This document shows, in pieces, positions 39,641-48,335 of a stretch of 64,000 nucleotides of DNA. The notes below the pieces were generated by a model. The model did not search any database. It was not told where the DNA came from and saw nothing but the letters and a program-made list of their open reading frames with translations. Location of the stretch: the NCBI GenBank assembly GCA_964627305.1, contig CAZVHP010000006.1, forward strand, positions 124,001-188,000. The letters are read 5' to 3'. Numbering within the stretch: the first letter of the stretch is position 1; each line of letters begins with the position of its first letter. This DNA comes from WJKG01 sp964627305. Its GTDB lineage: Bacteria; Zixibacteria; MSB-5A5; GN15; FEB-12. The translations under genes and the position numbers were made by a program.

Positions 39641-40783
39641 TCACTCCCTCAGCAAATCCCGTGAGATCACCATCCGCTGGGCTTCCGAGGTCCCCTCGTA
39701 CAGCATCGTAACGCGGGCATCGCGGAAATACCGCTCCACCGCATACTCCTTGATGTACCCGTAGCCGCCATGAATCTGCACGGCCTCATTGGCGACGAAA
39801 TTCGCCATCTCCGAACAGAACATCTTGGCCATCGAGGCCTCCCGGTGACATGGCTCCCCGGCATCCTTGAGCATCGCGGCACGATACGCCAGCAACCGCC
39901 CGGCATCGATCTTCGTCGCCATATCGGCCAGCTTGAACTGAATCGCCTGGAACGCCGCAATCGGCTTGCCGAACTGCACCCGCTCCTTCGAATACTTGAT
40001 CGCCTCGTCAAGCGCCGCCTGGGCAATACCGATCGACTGGAACGACACCCCGATACGACCGGAATTCAATATGGTAACCGCCATCTTGAAACCTCCGCCC
40101 AGCTCGCCCAGCAGGTTTTCCTTCGGAACCTTCACATCGGAGAAACTCACCTCGCGCGTGTCAGAACACTTCATGCCACACTTGCGCTCAGCCTTCCCCA
40201 CCATCAGCCCGTCACTGTCGGCATCCACGATGAACGTGGACAATCCCTTGTGTCCGGCCTCAGGATCGGTCTTGGCGAAGACTATGAATACCCCCGCAAA
40301 GGCGCCGTTGGTTACATACGTCTTCGTGCCATTGAGTACCCAGTGGTCTCCCTTGTCGTCCGCATGAGTCGCGATCGAAGCAATGTCGGTCCCCGCATCG
40401 GGTTCGGTCACACAATACGCACCGATCTTCTCCCCCGCCGCCATCGCCGGCAGGTACTTCTTCTTCTGCTCGTCTGTACCGTACAGCTTGATGATCTCAC
40501 AGCACAGAGAATTGTGCACACTGAACGTAATACCAAACCCGGCCGAGGCCGCGCAGATTTCCTCCAACACACCCATGAACGTGGTCGCGCTCATGCCCAG
40601 ACCGCCGTATTCCTCAGGCACCGTGAAACCGAAATACCCAAGCTCGGCGCACTCCTCAATGAGCTCCCGGGGCGTCTCCCCCTTCTCGTCCATCTCCTCG
40701 GCGATCGGGTACAGCCGCTTCTCCGCCAGCTCGCGGGCCATCTGCTTAAGCTCGAGATCCTCTTCGGACAGATTAAAATCCAT
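39641..40783 (-). CDS. Acyl-CoA dehydrogenase, short-chain (butyryl-CoA) type
   Basis: 380 residues. It begins MDFNLSEEDLELKQMAREL, as short-chain and butyryl-CoA dehydrogenases do. Motifs: CVTEPDAGTDIAS, GTKTYVTNGAF, IHGGYGYIKEYAVERYFRDAR, and the catalytic Glu in LYEGTSEAQRMVISRDLL. It should oxidise short- to medium-chain acyl-CoA with FAD. It follows the hydroxyacyl-CoA dehydrogenase gene by 11 bases. Confidence 0.95.
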   Translation of the reverse strand: MDFNLSEEDLELKQMARELAEKRLYPIAEEMDEKGETPRELIEECAELGYFGFTVPEEYGGLGMSATTFMGVLEEICAASAGFGITFSVHNSLCCEIIKLYGTDEQKKKYLPAMAAGEKIGAYCVTEPDAGTDIASIATHADDKGDHWVLNGTKTYVTNGAFAGVFIVFAKTDPEAGHKGLSTFIVDADSDGLMVGKAERKCGMKCSDTREVSFSDVKVPKENLLGELGGGFKMAVTILNSGRIGVSFQSIGIAQAALDEAIKYSKERVQFGKPIAAFQAIQFKLADMATKIDAGRLLAYRAAMLKDAGEPCHREASMAKMFCSEMANFVANEAVQIHGGYGYIKEYAVERYFRDARVTMLYEGTSEAQRMVISRDLLRE

Positions 40784-40794
40784 GATCGATCTCC

Positions 40795-41658
40795 TTACTT
40801 GCTGTAATCATAGAAGCCGCGACCGGTCTTCCGGCCAAGGTAGCCCGCCTGTACCATCTTGCGCAGCAGAGGACAAGGACGGTATTTCGGGTCGCCCAGA
40901 CCCTCGTGCATCACCTCCAGAATGGCCAGACACACATCCAGCCCGATGAAATCGGCCAGCGTCAACGGACCCATCGGGTGCGCCATCCCCAGCTTCATAA
41001 CCTCATCAATAGCTTCTACGGTGCCCACGCCCTCCATATGGGCGAAAATCGCCTCGTTGATCATCGGCAACAAAATGCGATTGGCAATAAAACCCGGATA
41101 GTCATTCACCTCGACCGGCGTCTTCCCCAGTTTCTTCGCCAGCGCCTCGACCGTCGCATACGTCTCGTTGCTGGTCGCGATCCCGCGAATCACCTCGATC
41201 AGCTTCATCATCGGAACCGGGTTCATGAAGTGCATCCCGATCACCTTGTCCGGACGCTTCGTCGCCGCCGCCAGTTGCGTGATCGGCAGCGAGGATGTAT
41301 TCGATGCCAGAATCGTATCCGGAGGACAGTGCTCTTCCAGCTTACCAAAGATGTCCAGCTTGATCTGAAGGTTCTCCGTCACCGCCTCTATGACCAACTG
41401 AGAGTTCTTCGCCACCCCCAGGTCAGTCCCCGTATGCAGTTTACCCATGGCCGCGTTCTTCTGATCCTCGGTGATCTTCTCCTTCTTCAGCAGACGGTCC
41501 ATGCTGTTCGAAATCACCGACACTGCCCGATCAAGAAAGTCTTGCCTGATATCGACCATATCCACATCGATACCATGCATCGCAAACACCTGCGCGATAC
41601 CGTTACCCATCGTCCCGGTACCAACCACCGTTACCCGCTTTATGTCATCAGCGTTCAT
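40795..41658 (-). CDS. hbd: 3-hydroxybutyryl-CoA dehydrogenase
   Basis: 287 residues, normal for the family. The N-terminal Rossmann fold has VVGTGTMGNGIAQVFAMHG; the catalytic His-Glu pair is in IGMHFMNPVPMMKLIEVI; NDYPGFIANRILLPMINEA and the C-terminal GRKTGRGFYDYSK are family marks. It oxidises 3-hydroxyacyl-CoA with NAD+ or runs in reverse. The ATG at 41658 has GGAG eight bases upstream; a longer frame to 41730 overlaps the thiolase gene. Confidence 0.95.
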   Translation of the reverse strand: MNADDIKRVTVVGTGTMGNGIAQVFAMHGIDVDMVDIRQDFLDRAVSVISNSMDRLLKKEKITEDQKNAAMGKLHTGTDLGVAKNSQLVIEAVTENLQIKLDIFGKLEEHCPPDTILASNTSSLPITQLAAATKRPDKVIGMHFMNPVPMMKLIEVIRGIATSNETYATVEALAKKLGKTPVEVNDYPGFIANRILLPMINEAIFAHMEGVGTVEAIDEVMKLGMAHPMGPLTLADFIGLDVCLAILEVMHEGLGDPKYRPCPLLRKMVQAGYLGRKTGRGFYDYSK

Positions 41659-41686
41659 AACATGTTCTCCGTCAGTTTTCCCTGAT

Positions 41687-42877
41687 TCACACCAATTCAA
41701 TCGCAAGGGCGACAGCATTGCCGCCACCAAGACACAGCGTCGCCATGCCCTTCTTCAAACCGCGGTCTTTGAGCGCATGGATCAGCGTCACCAGCACGCG
41801 CGTGCCGGAAGCCCCGATCGGGTGACCAAGCGCCACCGCGCCACCATGGACATTGACCCGGTCCCAATCCCACTTCAGATGCTTGCCGTCGGCAAGAGCC
41901 TGCGCCGAGAACGCCTCATTGGCCTCGATCAAATCCCAGTGGTTGATATCAACATTCATCTTCTTCATCAGTTTCTGCACCGCGTAGATAGGCGACCAGA
42001 ACAACTCCTCCGGCTTCGTACCGGCGAACGTATAATCGATGATCTTCGCCAGCGGCTTCAGACCCTTCTCCTTCATGTAGCTCTCCGACACCACCACCGT
42101 CGCCGCGGAGCCGTCATTCAGTCCGGGAGCATTACCTGCCGTCACCGTACCATCCTTCTCAAATGCCGGACGCAGCTTGGCCAGCTTCTCAACGGAGATG
42201 TCAGGACGCGGATTCTCATCCTTCTTCATCACGATCGGATCACCTTTGCGCTGCGGAATCTCGACCGGGAAAATCTCCGCATCGAACTTCCCCGTCTCCA
42301 TCGCCTCGATCGCTTTGCGATGCGAGTTGTACGCAAACTCGTCCTGTTCCTCGCGCGTGATCCCCTCTTTGCGACGAGTCAACTCTGCGGCGCTGCCCAT
42401 ATGCCAGTTGTTGAAACTGTCCCACAGGCCGTCCATAATCATCAAATCCATCAGCTTCTGATGTCCGAACTTCACCCCCGTCTTCGCCCCGAACATCGCC
42501 AGCGGTGTCTGGGACATCGATTCCATACCGCCCGCGATGATCACATCCTGATCTCCCGCACGAATCGACTGCGCGGCCAGCATCACCGCCTTCAATCCCG
42601 ATCCGCATACCTTGTTGATCGTCATCGCGCCCGCTTCCGGCGGTACCCCGCCATGAATGGCAGCCTGACGTGCCGGTGCCTGCCCGGCCCCGCCCTGAAC
42701 CACCTGGCCCATGATAACTTCTTCAATATCAACAGGATCAATACCGGCCCGCTTGATCGCCTCCTTGATCGCCAAAGCGCCAAGCTGCGGAGCCGTCAGA
42801 CTGCCCAAACCACCATGCAATACGCCGATAGCAGAACGGCAGGCCGAGACTATGTAGGCTTCCTTTCTCTCTGCCAT
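41687..42877 (-). CDS. Acetyl-CoA acetyltransferase / beta-ketothiolase
   Basis: 396 residues, typical thiolase length. The acyl-accepting cysteine is in INKVCGSGLKAVM; the C-terminal active-site motifs are GGAVALGHPIGASGTRV and ATLCLGGGNAVALAIE. It cleaves or forms acetoacetyl-CoA and related ketoacyl-CoA. The ATG at 42877 (MAERKEAYIVSACRS) is preferred since GGAGG lies ten bases upstream; the frame is open further. It is first in the operon, 45 bases from a good promoter. Confidence 0.96.
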   Translation of the reverse strand: MAERKEAYIVSACRSAIGVLHGGLGSLTAPQLGALAIKEAIKRAGIDPVDIEEVIMGQVVQGGAGQAPARQAAIHGGVPPEAGAMTINKVCGSGLKAVMLAAQSIRAGDQDVIIAGGMESMSQTPLAMFGAKTGVKFGHQKLMDLMIMDGLWDSFNNWHMGSAAELTRRKEGITREEQDEFAYNSHRKAIEAMETGKFDAEIFPVEIPQRKGDPIVMKKDENPRPDISVEKLAKLRPAFEKDGTVTAGNAPGLNDGSAATVVVSESYMKEKGLKPLAKIIDYTFAGTKPEELFWSPIYAVQKLMKKMNVDINHWDLIEANEAFSAQALADGKHLKWDWDRVNVHGGAVALGHPIGASGTRVLVTLIHALKDRGLKKGMATLCLGGGNAVALAIELV

Positions 42878-42926
42878 GTCGACACTTCCTCCGAGATATG
42901 AAAGTTCTGTGTGAGTAAGTTCTCTG

Positions 42927-42955
42927 TATATACACGATTCGCCCCCGCAAATCAA
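42927..42955 (-). promoter_or_regulatory. Sigma-70-type promoter of the thiolase operon
   Basis: Minus strand TTGATT (42955-42950), 17-base spacer, TATATA (42932-42927). Both boxes match well. It lies in the region between the divergent thiolase and outer-membrane protein genes. Confidence 0.75.
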
Positions 42956-43153
42956 GCCACCCCATACATAAAAGACTGATTGACCGATGTTTATCCCAAC
43001 ATAACCCTTCCCAACCAACCCGGGATTTTGGTTGCAACACCGAACTCCACACACCAAATTACCCCCATCAGACCCGGCAGGCCCTGCCCCATCGCCCGGA
43101 ACGCCTGCAGGGCACATTGTTACTGACAACAAGACCACCATGGAGGAGAAACC

Positions 43154-43759
43154 GTGCCCAGAATCATAGTTCTCATTGTCATGCTTGTGCTTGTCGCCCC
43201 CTTGGCCATCGCGCAGGTCCCCGGCATGCCGTTCAGCATCTACGCGGGCGGAGGCCTCGACTTCCCGTCACAGCCCGACAGCTTCAAGGAAGACTTCAAA
43301 ACCGGTTACCACGGTTTCGCCGCCGTAGGCTTCGACTGGTTCCTCGCCGTCCAGCTCGTCGGCAAAATCGAACTCCACAAACTCCCCGGCAAAGGCGACG
43401 CCCTCCGCTTCTCCGATCCTTTCGGCGTACCAGTCACAGTCGATGCCCCCGATCTACAGATCTGGCTGTTCGGCGGCGATTTGCGAGCCTCCATCGGCGT
43501 CCCCGGCGCCTCCACCAAGCCGTTCGCTCTGGGCGGCATCGGCGTCGCGCGGCTCGCTCACGGCGACATCAACTCCATCAATGACATCACCGTCCCCGTC
43601 CCGTGGGAAGACGAGACCAAATTCTACTGGAACATCGGCGGCGGAGTGGAATTCGGCGGCCCGGTCAAAATGTTCGCCCAGATACGATATGTCAGCATCC
43701 TGACCGGCGACGACAACACCAGCCTGATTCCGATCTCCGTCGGGCTGCGTTTCTTCTGA
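43154..43759 (+). CDS. Small outer-membrane beta-barrel protein
   Basis: 201 residues. A signal peptide (IIVLIVMLVLVAPLAIAQ) is followed by alternating amphipathic strands such as FSIYAGGGLDFP, KFYWNIGGGVEFGG and KMFAQIRYVSIL, and a final aromatic residue (SVGLRFF). This is the pattern of OmpA/OmpW-like 8-strand barrels. The ligand is unknown. It starts with GTG, seven bases after GGAGGAG. It is one of three plus-strand genes in the window and is convergent with the carboxylase operon. Confidence 0.82.
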   Translation: MPRIIVLIVMLVLVAPLAIAQVPGMPFSIYAGGGLDFPSQPDSFKEDFKTGYHGFAAVGFDWFLAVQLVGKIELHKLPGKGDALRFSDPFGVPVTVDAPDLQIWLFGGDLRASIGVPGASTKPFALGGIGVARLAHGDINSINDITVPVPWEDETKFYWNIGGGVEFGGPVKMFAQIRYVSILTGDDNTSLIPISVGLRFF

Positions 43760-43793
43760 TCTGCGGCCCCGATACAACCAGCATCAAACGCAA

Positions 43794-43829
43794 AAGCGGT
43801 CGACAGGCTCCCTTAGCCACCGACCGCTT
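43794..43829. terminator. Bidirectional terminator between convergent genes
   Basis: AAGCGGTCG and CGACCGCTT form a 9-base stem; inside it GGCT pairs with AGCC. The minus-strand side is followed by TTTTGCGTTTG. It lies between the outer-membrane protein stop and the biotin carrier stop. Confidence 0.82.
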
Positions 43830-43855
43830 CTTCCTGTCCGTGTACTGTCAGCCGA

Positions 43856-44368
43856 TTAACCCGACTCCCCCTCCGCGGCTTCCAGCTCAAGCTCAATGAT
43901 CGGCGTCTCCGTGTCCACCTGGTCACCGGCCTTGAAATTGACCGCGATCACCTTCCCCTTAGCCTTCGCATTGACCTGGTTTTCCATTTTCATCGCCTCA
44001 ACAATAACCATCGGCGTCTTCTCGGCCACGTCCTGCCCCACCTCAACAAGAATCTTGACCACCTTCCCGGGCATCGGCGCATATATCTTGTCCGCCTCCC
44101 CCGCGTCTCCAACTCCACTTGATGTCATCTCTGCCGAAGGCTCCGACAACTCCACCAGCACTGAATCGATATCCACATAGTATCTGTCCTTGTGGCGCAC
44201 CGCAGCAATCGACACCTTGCGACCATTCACCTGTGCCGAAAAGAGATTCTCTCCCGCCGGAAACAGCACAATCTCACGGCCACCTGTTGTCACCGCGATG
44301 GCCTGCGAACGACGTTCAACGGTGGCATCTACGACTTCCCCCTCAAACAGAAACTCCAGACTACTCAT
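43856..44368 (-). CDS. Biotin carboxyl carrier protein of an acyl-CoA carboxylase
   Basis: 170 residues. The C-terminal biotinyl domain (about 95-165) has the biotin-lysine motif VEAMKMENQV and the preceding PMPGKVVKILVEVG. The N-terminal 80 residues form a small beta-rich domain, like the BT domain that links carrier and carboxylase in methylcrotonyl- and propionyl-CoA carboxylases. It is encoded separately from the biotin carboxylase gene and overlaps its end by 8 bases; in many bacteria the two are fused. Confidence 0.92.
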   Translation of the reverse strand: MSSLEFLFEGEVVDATVERRSQAIAVTTGGREIVLFPAGENLFSAQVNGRKVSIAAVRHKDRYYVDIDSVLVELSEPSAEMTSSGVGDAGEADKIYAPMPGKVVKILVEVGQDVAEKTPMVIVEAMKMENQVNAKAKGKVIAVNFKAGDQVDTETPIIELELEAAEGESG

Positions 44369-45878
44369 CGATCGAATCTCCTATCTGCCAGGGACCGATT
44401 GCTTCCCATGGTGAGGGCTGTCGAACCCTGCCGTCACCACCCGACGCCACCGTCTTCGGACGGCTGATCGCCGACGCCGACGCTGCCGCTACGGCCATAT
44501 CCCGATAGCCGTCCAGGCTGATGTCACGGTCGGCCATGTTGACCTCGATGAAATTCGTATAGGTCCTGCCCTGCCGAAACGCCTCGTGACTCATACAGTC
44601 AATCATGAACTTCTTCGACGTCCGCACCCCGAGTATCTTGTAGTTGTTCAACGCACTTATCATCTTGTTGATACACATCTCGCGCGTCGGGGCGTGCACA
44701 ATCAGCTTGGCCATGACCGGATCATAGTCAATCGTAATCTGTGAACCATGCATCACGCCCGAATCCACCCGGATACCCGGCCCCACCGGCTCGGAGTAAT
44801 GCACAATCTCACCCGTCGACGGCATGAAGTTGTTCTCACCGTCCTCGGCATAGATGCGACACTCGATCGCGTGGCCACGTTGTGCCAGATTAAGGAACGC
44901 CTCGGACAGCCTTTCCCCGGCTGCGATACGGATCTGCTCCACGACCAGATCGGTGCCGGTAACCATCTCTGTCACCGGATGCTCCACCTGAATGCGTGTG
45001 TTCATCTCAAGAAAATAGTAATTCCCCGTGGCATCGAGCAGGAACTCCACCGTCCCGGCGTTCACATACCCCGCTGCCTGCGCCACCTTTACAGCGCTGG
45101 CGCCCATGCGCGCCCGCAACTGATCATCAACCGCCACCGAAGGACTCTCCTCGATAATCTTCTGGTGACGACGCTGAATCGAGCACTCCCGCTCAAAGAC
45201 GTGCACCGTATTGCCGTGTGTGTCCGCCAACACCTGGAACTCGATATGGCGCGGGTTGACAATGTACTTCTCGAGATACACCGTATCATCCCCGAATGCG
45301 TTACCCGCCTCACGCTGCGCCGCCTCAACCGCCGATGTCAGCTCCTCGGGTGAGTGTACCACCCGCATGCCCTTGCCGCCACCACCGGCTGCAGCCTTGA
45401 TCATCACCGGATACCCCGCCGTCTCGGCCGCCGCCCGGAAGGCCTCGATATCCCCGGAACTGTCCTTCATGCCGGGGATCAACGGTATCCCCGCATCAGC
45501 CATCGTCAGCCGTGACTCCACCTTGTTACCCAGCAGACGGATCGCATCCGGCGTCGGACCGATAAACGTAATCCCCTCCTCGACACATCGCCTGGCCAGT
45601 AACGGGTTCTCCGCCAAAAACCCGTACCCCGGATGAATCGCATCGGCGCCCGTTGCCTTCGCTGCAGCAATGATCTTCTCAATATCCAGATACGACTCCC
45701 GCGGCGGCGGCGGACCGATATGCACCGACTCATCGGCATAATAACGGTGCTTACTGTGCGCATCGGCATCGGAATACACCGCCACCGATGGGATCCCCAG
45801 CACCCGGCAGGCATTCATCACCCGGACTGCAATCTCCGACCGATTGGCCACCAGTACTTTGTTAAACAGCTTGCTCAT
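44361..45878 (-). CDS. Biotin carboxylase subunit of an acyl-CoA carboxylase
   Basis: 505 residues, ATP-grasp biotin carboxylase. Motifs: NRSEIAVRVMNACRVLGI, KAAAGGGGKGMRVVHS (glycine-rich ATP loop), CSIQRRHQKIIEESPS, FLEMNTRIQVEHPVTEMVTG and AIECRIYAEDG. It charges biotin on the carrier with bicarbonate. A tail of about 45 residues exceeds AccC length and may be a remnant of the link region found in fused alpha subunits. Context with methylglutaconyl-CoA-hydratase-like and AtuA-like genes points to methylcrotonyl- or geranyl-CoA, not acetyl-CoA. Confidence 0.93.
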   Translation of the reverse strand: MSKLFNKVLVANRSEIAVRVMNACRVLGIPSVAVYSDADAHSKHRYYADESVHIGPPPPRESYLDIEKIIAAAKATGADAIHPGYGFLAENPLLARRCVEEGITFIGPTPDAIRLLGNKVESRLTMADAGIPLIPGMKDSSGDIEAFRAAAETAGYPVMIKAAAGGGGKGMRVVHSPEELTSAVEAAQREAGNAFGDDTVYLEKYIVNPRHIEFQVLADTHGNTVHVFERECSIQRRHQKIIEESPSVAVDDQLRARMGASAVKVAQAAGYVNAGTVEFLLDATGNYYFLEMNTRIQVEHPVTEMVTGTDLVVEQIRIAAGERLSEAFLNLAQRGHAIECRIYAEDGENNFMPSTGEIVHYSEPVGPGIRVDSGVMHGSQITIDYDPVMAKLIVHAPTREMCINKMISALNNYKILGVRTSKKFMIDCMSHEAFRQGRTYTNFIEVNMADRDISLDGYRDMAVAAASASAISRPKTVASGGDGRVRQPSPWEAIGPWQIGDSIDE

Positions 45879-45897
45879 AGTTTCTTCTATGTTGCTC

Positions 45898-46689
45898 TTA
45901 ATCTCGTTTCTCTGCCCAGCGCGGCGCGCGCTTGTTCAAAAACGCATCCATACCTTCCTGTCCCTCCTCGGAGACACGGAGCCTTGCTATCATCTCAGCC
46001 GTGTATGGCTTGAACTGCTCGGGCGTCATCGACGGCACCTCGCTGATCAGCCGCTTGGCCATCGCCACCGCCTCCGGCCCCGAGGACAGGATCGACCGCA
46101 CCACCGCGCTTGTCACCTCTTCGAGCGCCTCGTCATCCACCACCCTGTTGATCAACCCCACCTGCAGCGCCCGCTCGGCATTCATGCGCTCACCGGTGAT
46201 GAAAAGCTCCCGCGTCTTCCCCTCACCCATCTTCTTAATCACATACGGACCAATACACGCCGGCACCACCCCGATCTTCACCTCCGAAAAAGAAAACACC
46301 GCCGAACGCCCCGCAATTGCTATATCGCACACCGCCACAAACCCGGTTCCACCTCCTATCGCCGCCCCGTTGATCTTCCCTATCACCGGCCGCTTGCACG
46401 TGTAAATCTGCCAGAACAAATCCGCAAGGTCATTGGATTCCGCCAGGTTCTCTTCGAACGACTGACTGATCACACCCCGCATCCAGTTCAAATCAGCCCC
46501 AGCACAAAATGACTTACCCTCTCCCGTGATGACAACCACGCGAATCTCGTCATCCGCCGCTATACGCCTGAATACATCAGCCATCTCCGCAATCACGGTG
46601 GAGTTAAAGGCATTGTGCACCTTCGGACGGCAAAACGATACCTTCGCTATCCGGTTGTCCTTCGAGTACGCTACAGTCTCATACGCCAT
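45898..46689 (-). CDS. Enoyl-CoA hydratase, methylglutaconyl-CoA hydratase-like
   Basis: 263 residues, crotonase family. The oxyanion-hole segments are SFCAGADLNWMRG and NGAAIGGGTGFVAVCD; SFSEVKIGVVPACI follows. The ADLNWM motif is common in methylglutaconyl-CoA hydratases (LiuC/AtuE type). It lies between the carboxyltransferase and biotin carboxylase genes, as in leucine degradation clusters, where it hydrates the carboxylated product. The ATG at 46689 has GGAGTCAGGGT before it; the frame extends 10 codons into the preceding gene. Confidence 0.87.
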   Translation of the reverse strand: MAYETVAYSKDNRIAKVSFCRPKVHNAFNSTVIAEMADVFRRIAADDEIRVVVITGEGKSFCAGADLNWMRGVISQSFEENLAESNDLADLFWQIYTCKRPVIGKINGAAIGGGTGFVAVCDIAIAGRSAVFSFSEVKIGVVPACIGPYVIKKMGEGKTRELFITGERMNAERALQVGLINRVVDDEALEEVTSAVVRSILSSGPEAVAMAKRLISEVPSMTPEQFKPYTAEMIARLRVSEEGQEGMDAFLNKRAPRWAEKRD

Positions 46690-46699
46690 ACCCTGACTC

Positions 46700-48307
46700 C
46701 TACATGCGGAATACACCATACTTCTGCTCCGGAATCGGCGCGTTCAGCGCGGCCGCAATACCCAGCGCCAGCGCCTGGCGCGTATCGGTGAAACCGAGCA
46801 TACCGTCATCCCACAACCGCGCCCCCGAATAGTACGGGGTCGATTCGCTCTCGTATTTCTCCACAACCGGACGACGAATGGTCTCGATCTCATCCTCGGA
46901 CAACTTCTTGCCCTCCGCCTCCAGTTGCTTGATCTTCACCGTCGCCAGCACATCCGCTGCCTGCTCGCCACCCATCACACAGATCTTCGCATTCGGCCAC
47001 ATCCACATCACCCGAGGGAAATACCCCCGCCCGCACATGGCGTAGTTTCCGGCCCCGTATGATCCGCCCACCACCACCGTGAACTTGGGAACATCGGCGT
47101 TCGCCACCGCATGCACCATCTTGGCACCGTCCCGGGCAATCCCGCCGGCCTCGTACTGACGCCCCACGATGAACCCGGAAATATTCTGCAGGAAGATCAA
47201 CGGTATCTTCCGTGTCGTACACAATTCAATAAAGTGCGCTCCCTTGAGCGACGACTCCGAAAACAACACCCCGTTGTTTCCGATAATCCCCACCGGATAC
47301 CCCATCATGCGCCCGAACCCCGTCACCAGCGTCGTCCCGTACAACTCCTTGAACTCGTGAAACCGCGACCCGTCAACCAGCCGCGCTATCACCTCCCGAA
47401 CATCGAACGGCTTCCGAATATCGGCGCTGACCACGCCGTAAAGCTCCTCGGGGTCGTAATAGGGATCTTCCGGCTCCGACCAGTCGATATCCGTCTTCGG
47501 CGGATAGTTCAAGTTCTCCAATATGTTGCGACACATCTGCAACGCGTGCTCGTCATTCTGCGCATACAAATCCGACACCCCCGAGGTACGACAATGGACA
47601 TCAGCGCCACCAAGCTCCTCGGCCGTCACCACTTCCCCCGTCGCCGCCTTCACCAGCGGCGGCCCGCCGATAAAAATCGTCCCCTGCTTGCGCACCATAA
47701 TCGTCTCATCCGACATCGCCGGCAGATACGCTCCGCCCGCCGTACACGAACCCATCACCACCGAGATCTGCGCAATCCCCTTGGCCGACATACGAGCCTC
47801 ATTGTAGAATATGCGCCCGAAATGATCCTTGTCGGGAAACGTCCCCTGCTGCAACGGCAGGAAAATCCCCCCGGAATCAACCAGATAGACACACGGCAGA
47901 TGGTTCTCCTCCGCGATTCGCTGGGCCCGCGCATGCTTGAGAATGGTCATCGGGTAGTACGTCCCCCCCTTGACAGTCGCGTCGTTGGCGATCACCATCA
48001 CCTCACGACCATGCACCAGGCCAATCCCGCAGATAATCCCCGCCGCAGGCGCATCGTTGTCGTACATATCATACGCCGCCAGCGGACTCAGCTCCAAAAA
48101 CGGCGTATTCTTGTCCAGAAGCTTGGCCACCCGGTCCCGCGGCAACAGCTTGCCGCGGTCGATATGCCGCTGTCGCGATTTCTCCGGCCCACCCAGCTTC
48201 ACCTTCTCCAGGCGCTCCTTGAACTGACGGTGCAAGGTTAGGTTGGCCTCTCGATTCTCTTTGTAAATGGCCGAGTTCGTATCGACCTTCGATTCCAGTC
48301 GGAACAT
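46700..48307 (-). CDS. Carboxyltransferase subunit of methylcrotonyl-CoA (or geranyl-CoA) carboxylase
   Basis: 535 residues, AccD-like carboxyltransferase of the LiuB/AtuC type. Motifs: RDRVAKLLDKNTPFLELS, NDATVKGGTYYPMTILKHAR, IFLPLQQGTFPDKDHFGRIF, GSCTAGGAYLPAMSDE and GGSYGAGNYAMCGRGYFPR. The TVKGGTYYP and GAGNYAMCGR blocks match methylcrotonyl-CoA carboxylase beta subunits better than propionyl-CoA ones. It moves the carboxyl group from biotin to a branched enoyl-CoA. Confidence 0.93.
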   Translation of the reverse strand: MFRLESKVDTNSAIYKENREANLTLHRQFKERLEKVKLGGPEKSRQRHIDRGKLLPRDRVAKLLDKNTPFLELSPLAAYDMYDNDAPAAGIICGIGLVHGREVMVIANDATVKGGTYYPMTILKHARAQRIAEENHLPCVYLVDSGGIFLPLQQGTFPDKDHFGRIFYNEARMSAKGIAQISVVMGSCTAGGAYLPAMSDETIMVRKQGTIFIGGPPLVKAATGEVVTAEELGGADVHCRTSGVSDLYAQNDEHALQMCRNILENLNYPPKTDIDWSEPEDPYYDPEELYGVVSADIRKPFDVREVIARLVDGSRFHEFKELYGTTLVTGFGRMMGYPVGIIGNNGVLFSESSLKGAHFIELCTTRKIPLIFLQNISGFIVGRQYEAGGIARDGAKMVHAVANADVPKFTVVVGGSYGAGNYAMCGRGYFPRVMWMWPNAKICVMGGEQAADVLATVKIKQLEAEGKKLSEDEIETIRRPVVEKYESESTPYYSGARLWDDGMLGFTDTRQALALGIAAALNAPIPEQKYGVFRM

Positions 48308-48335
48308 AGTCAGGCTGTCTTTCGTCTATGCACTG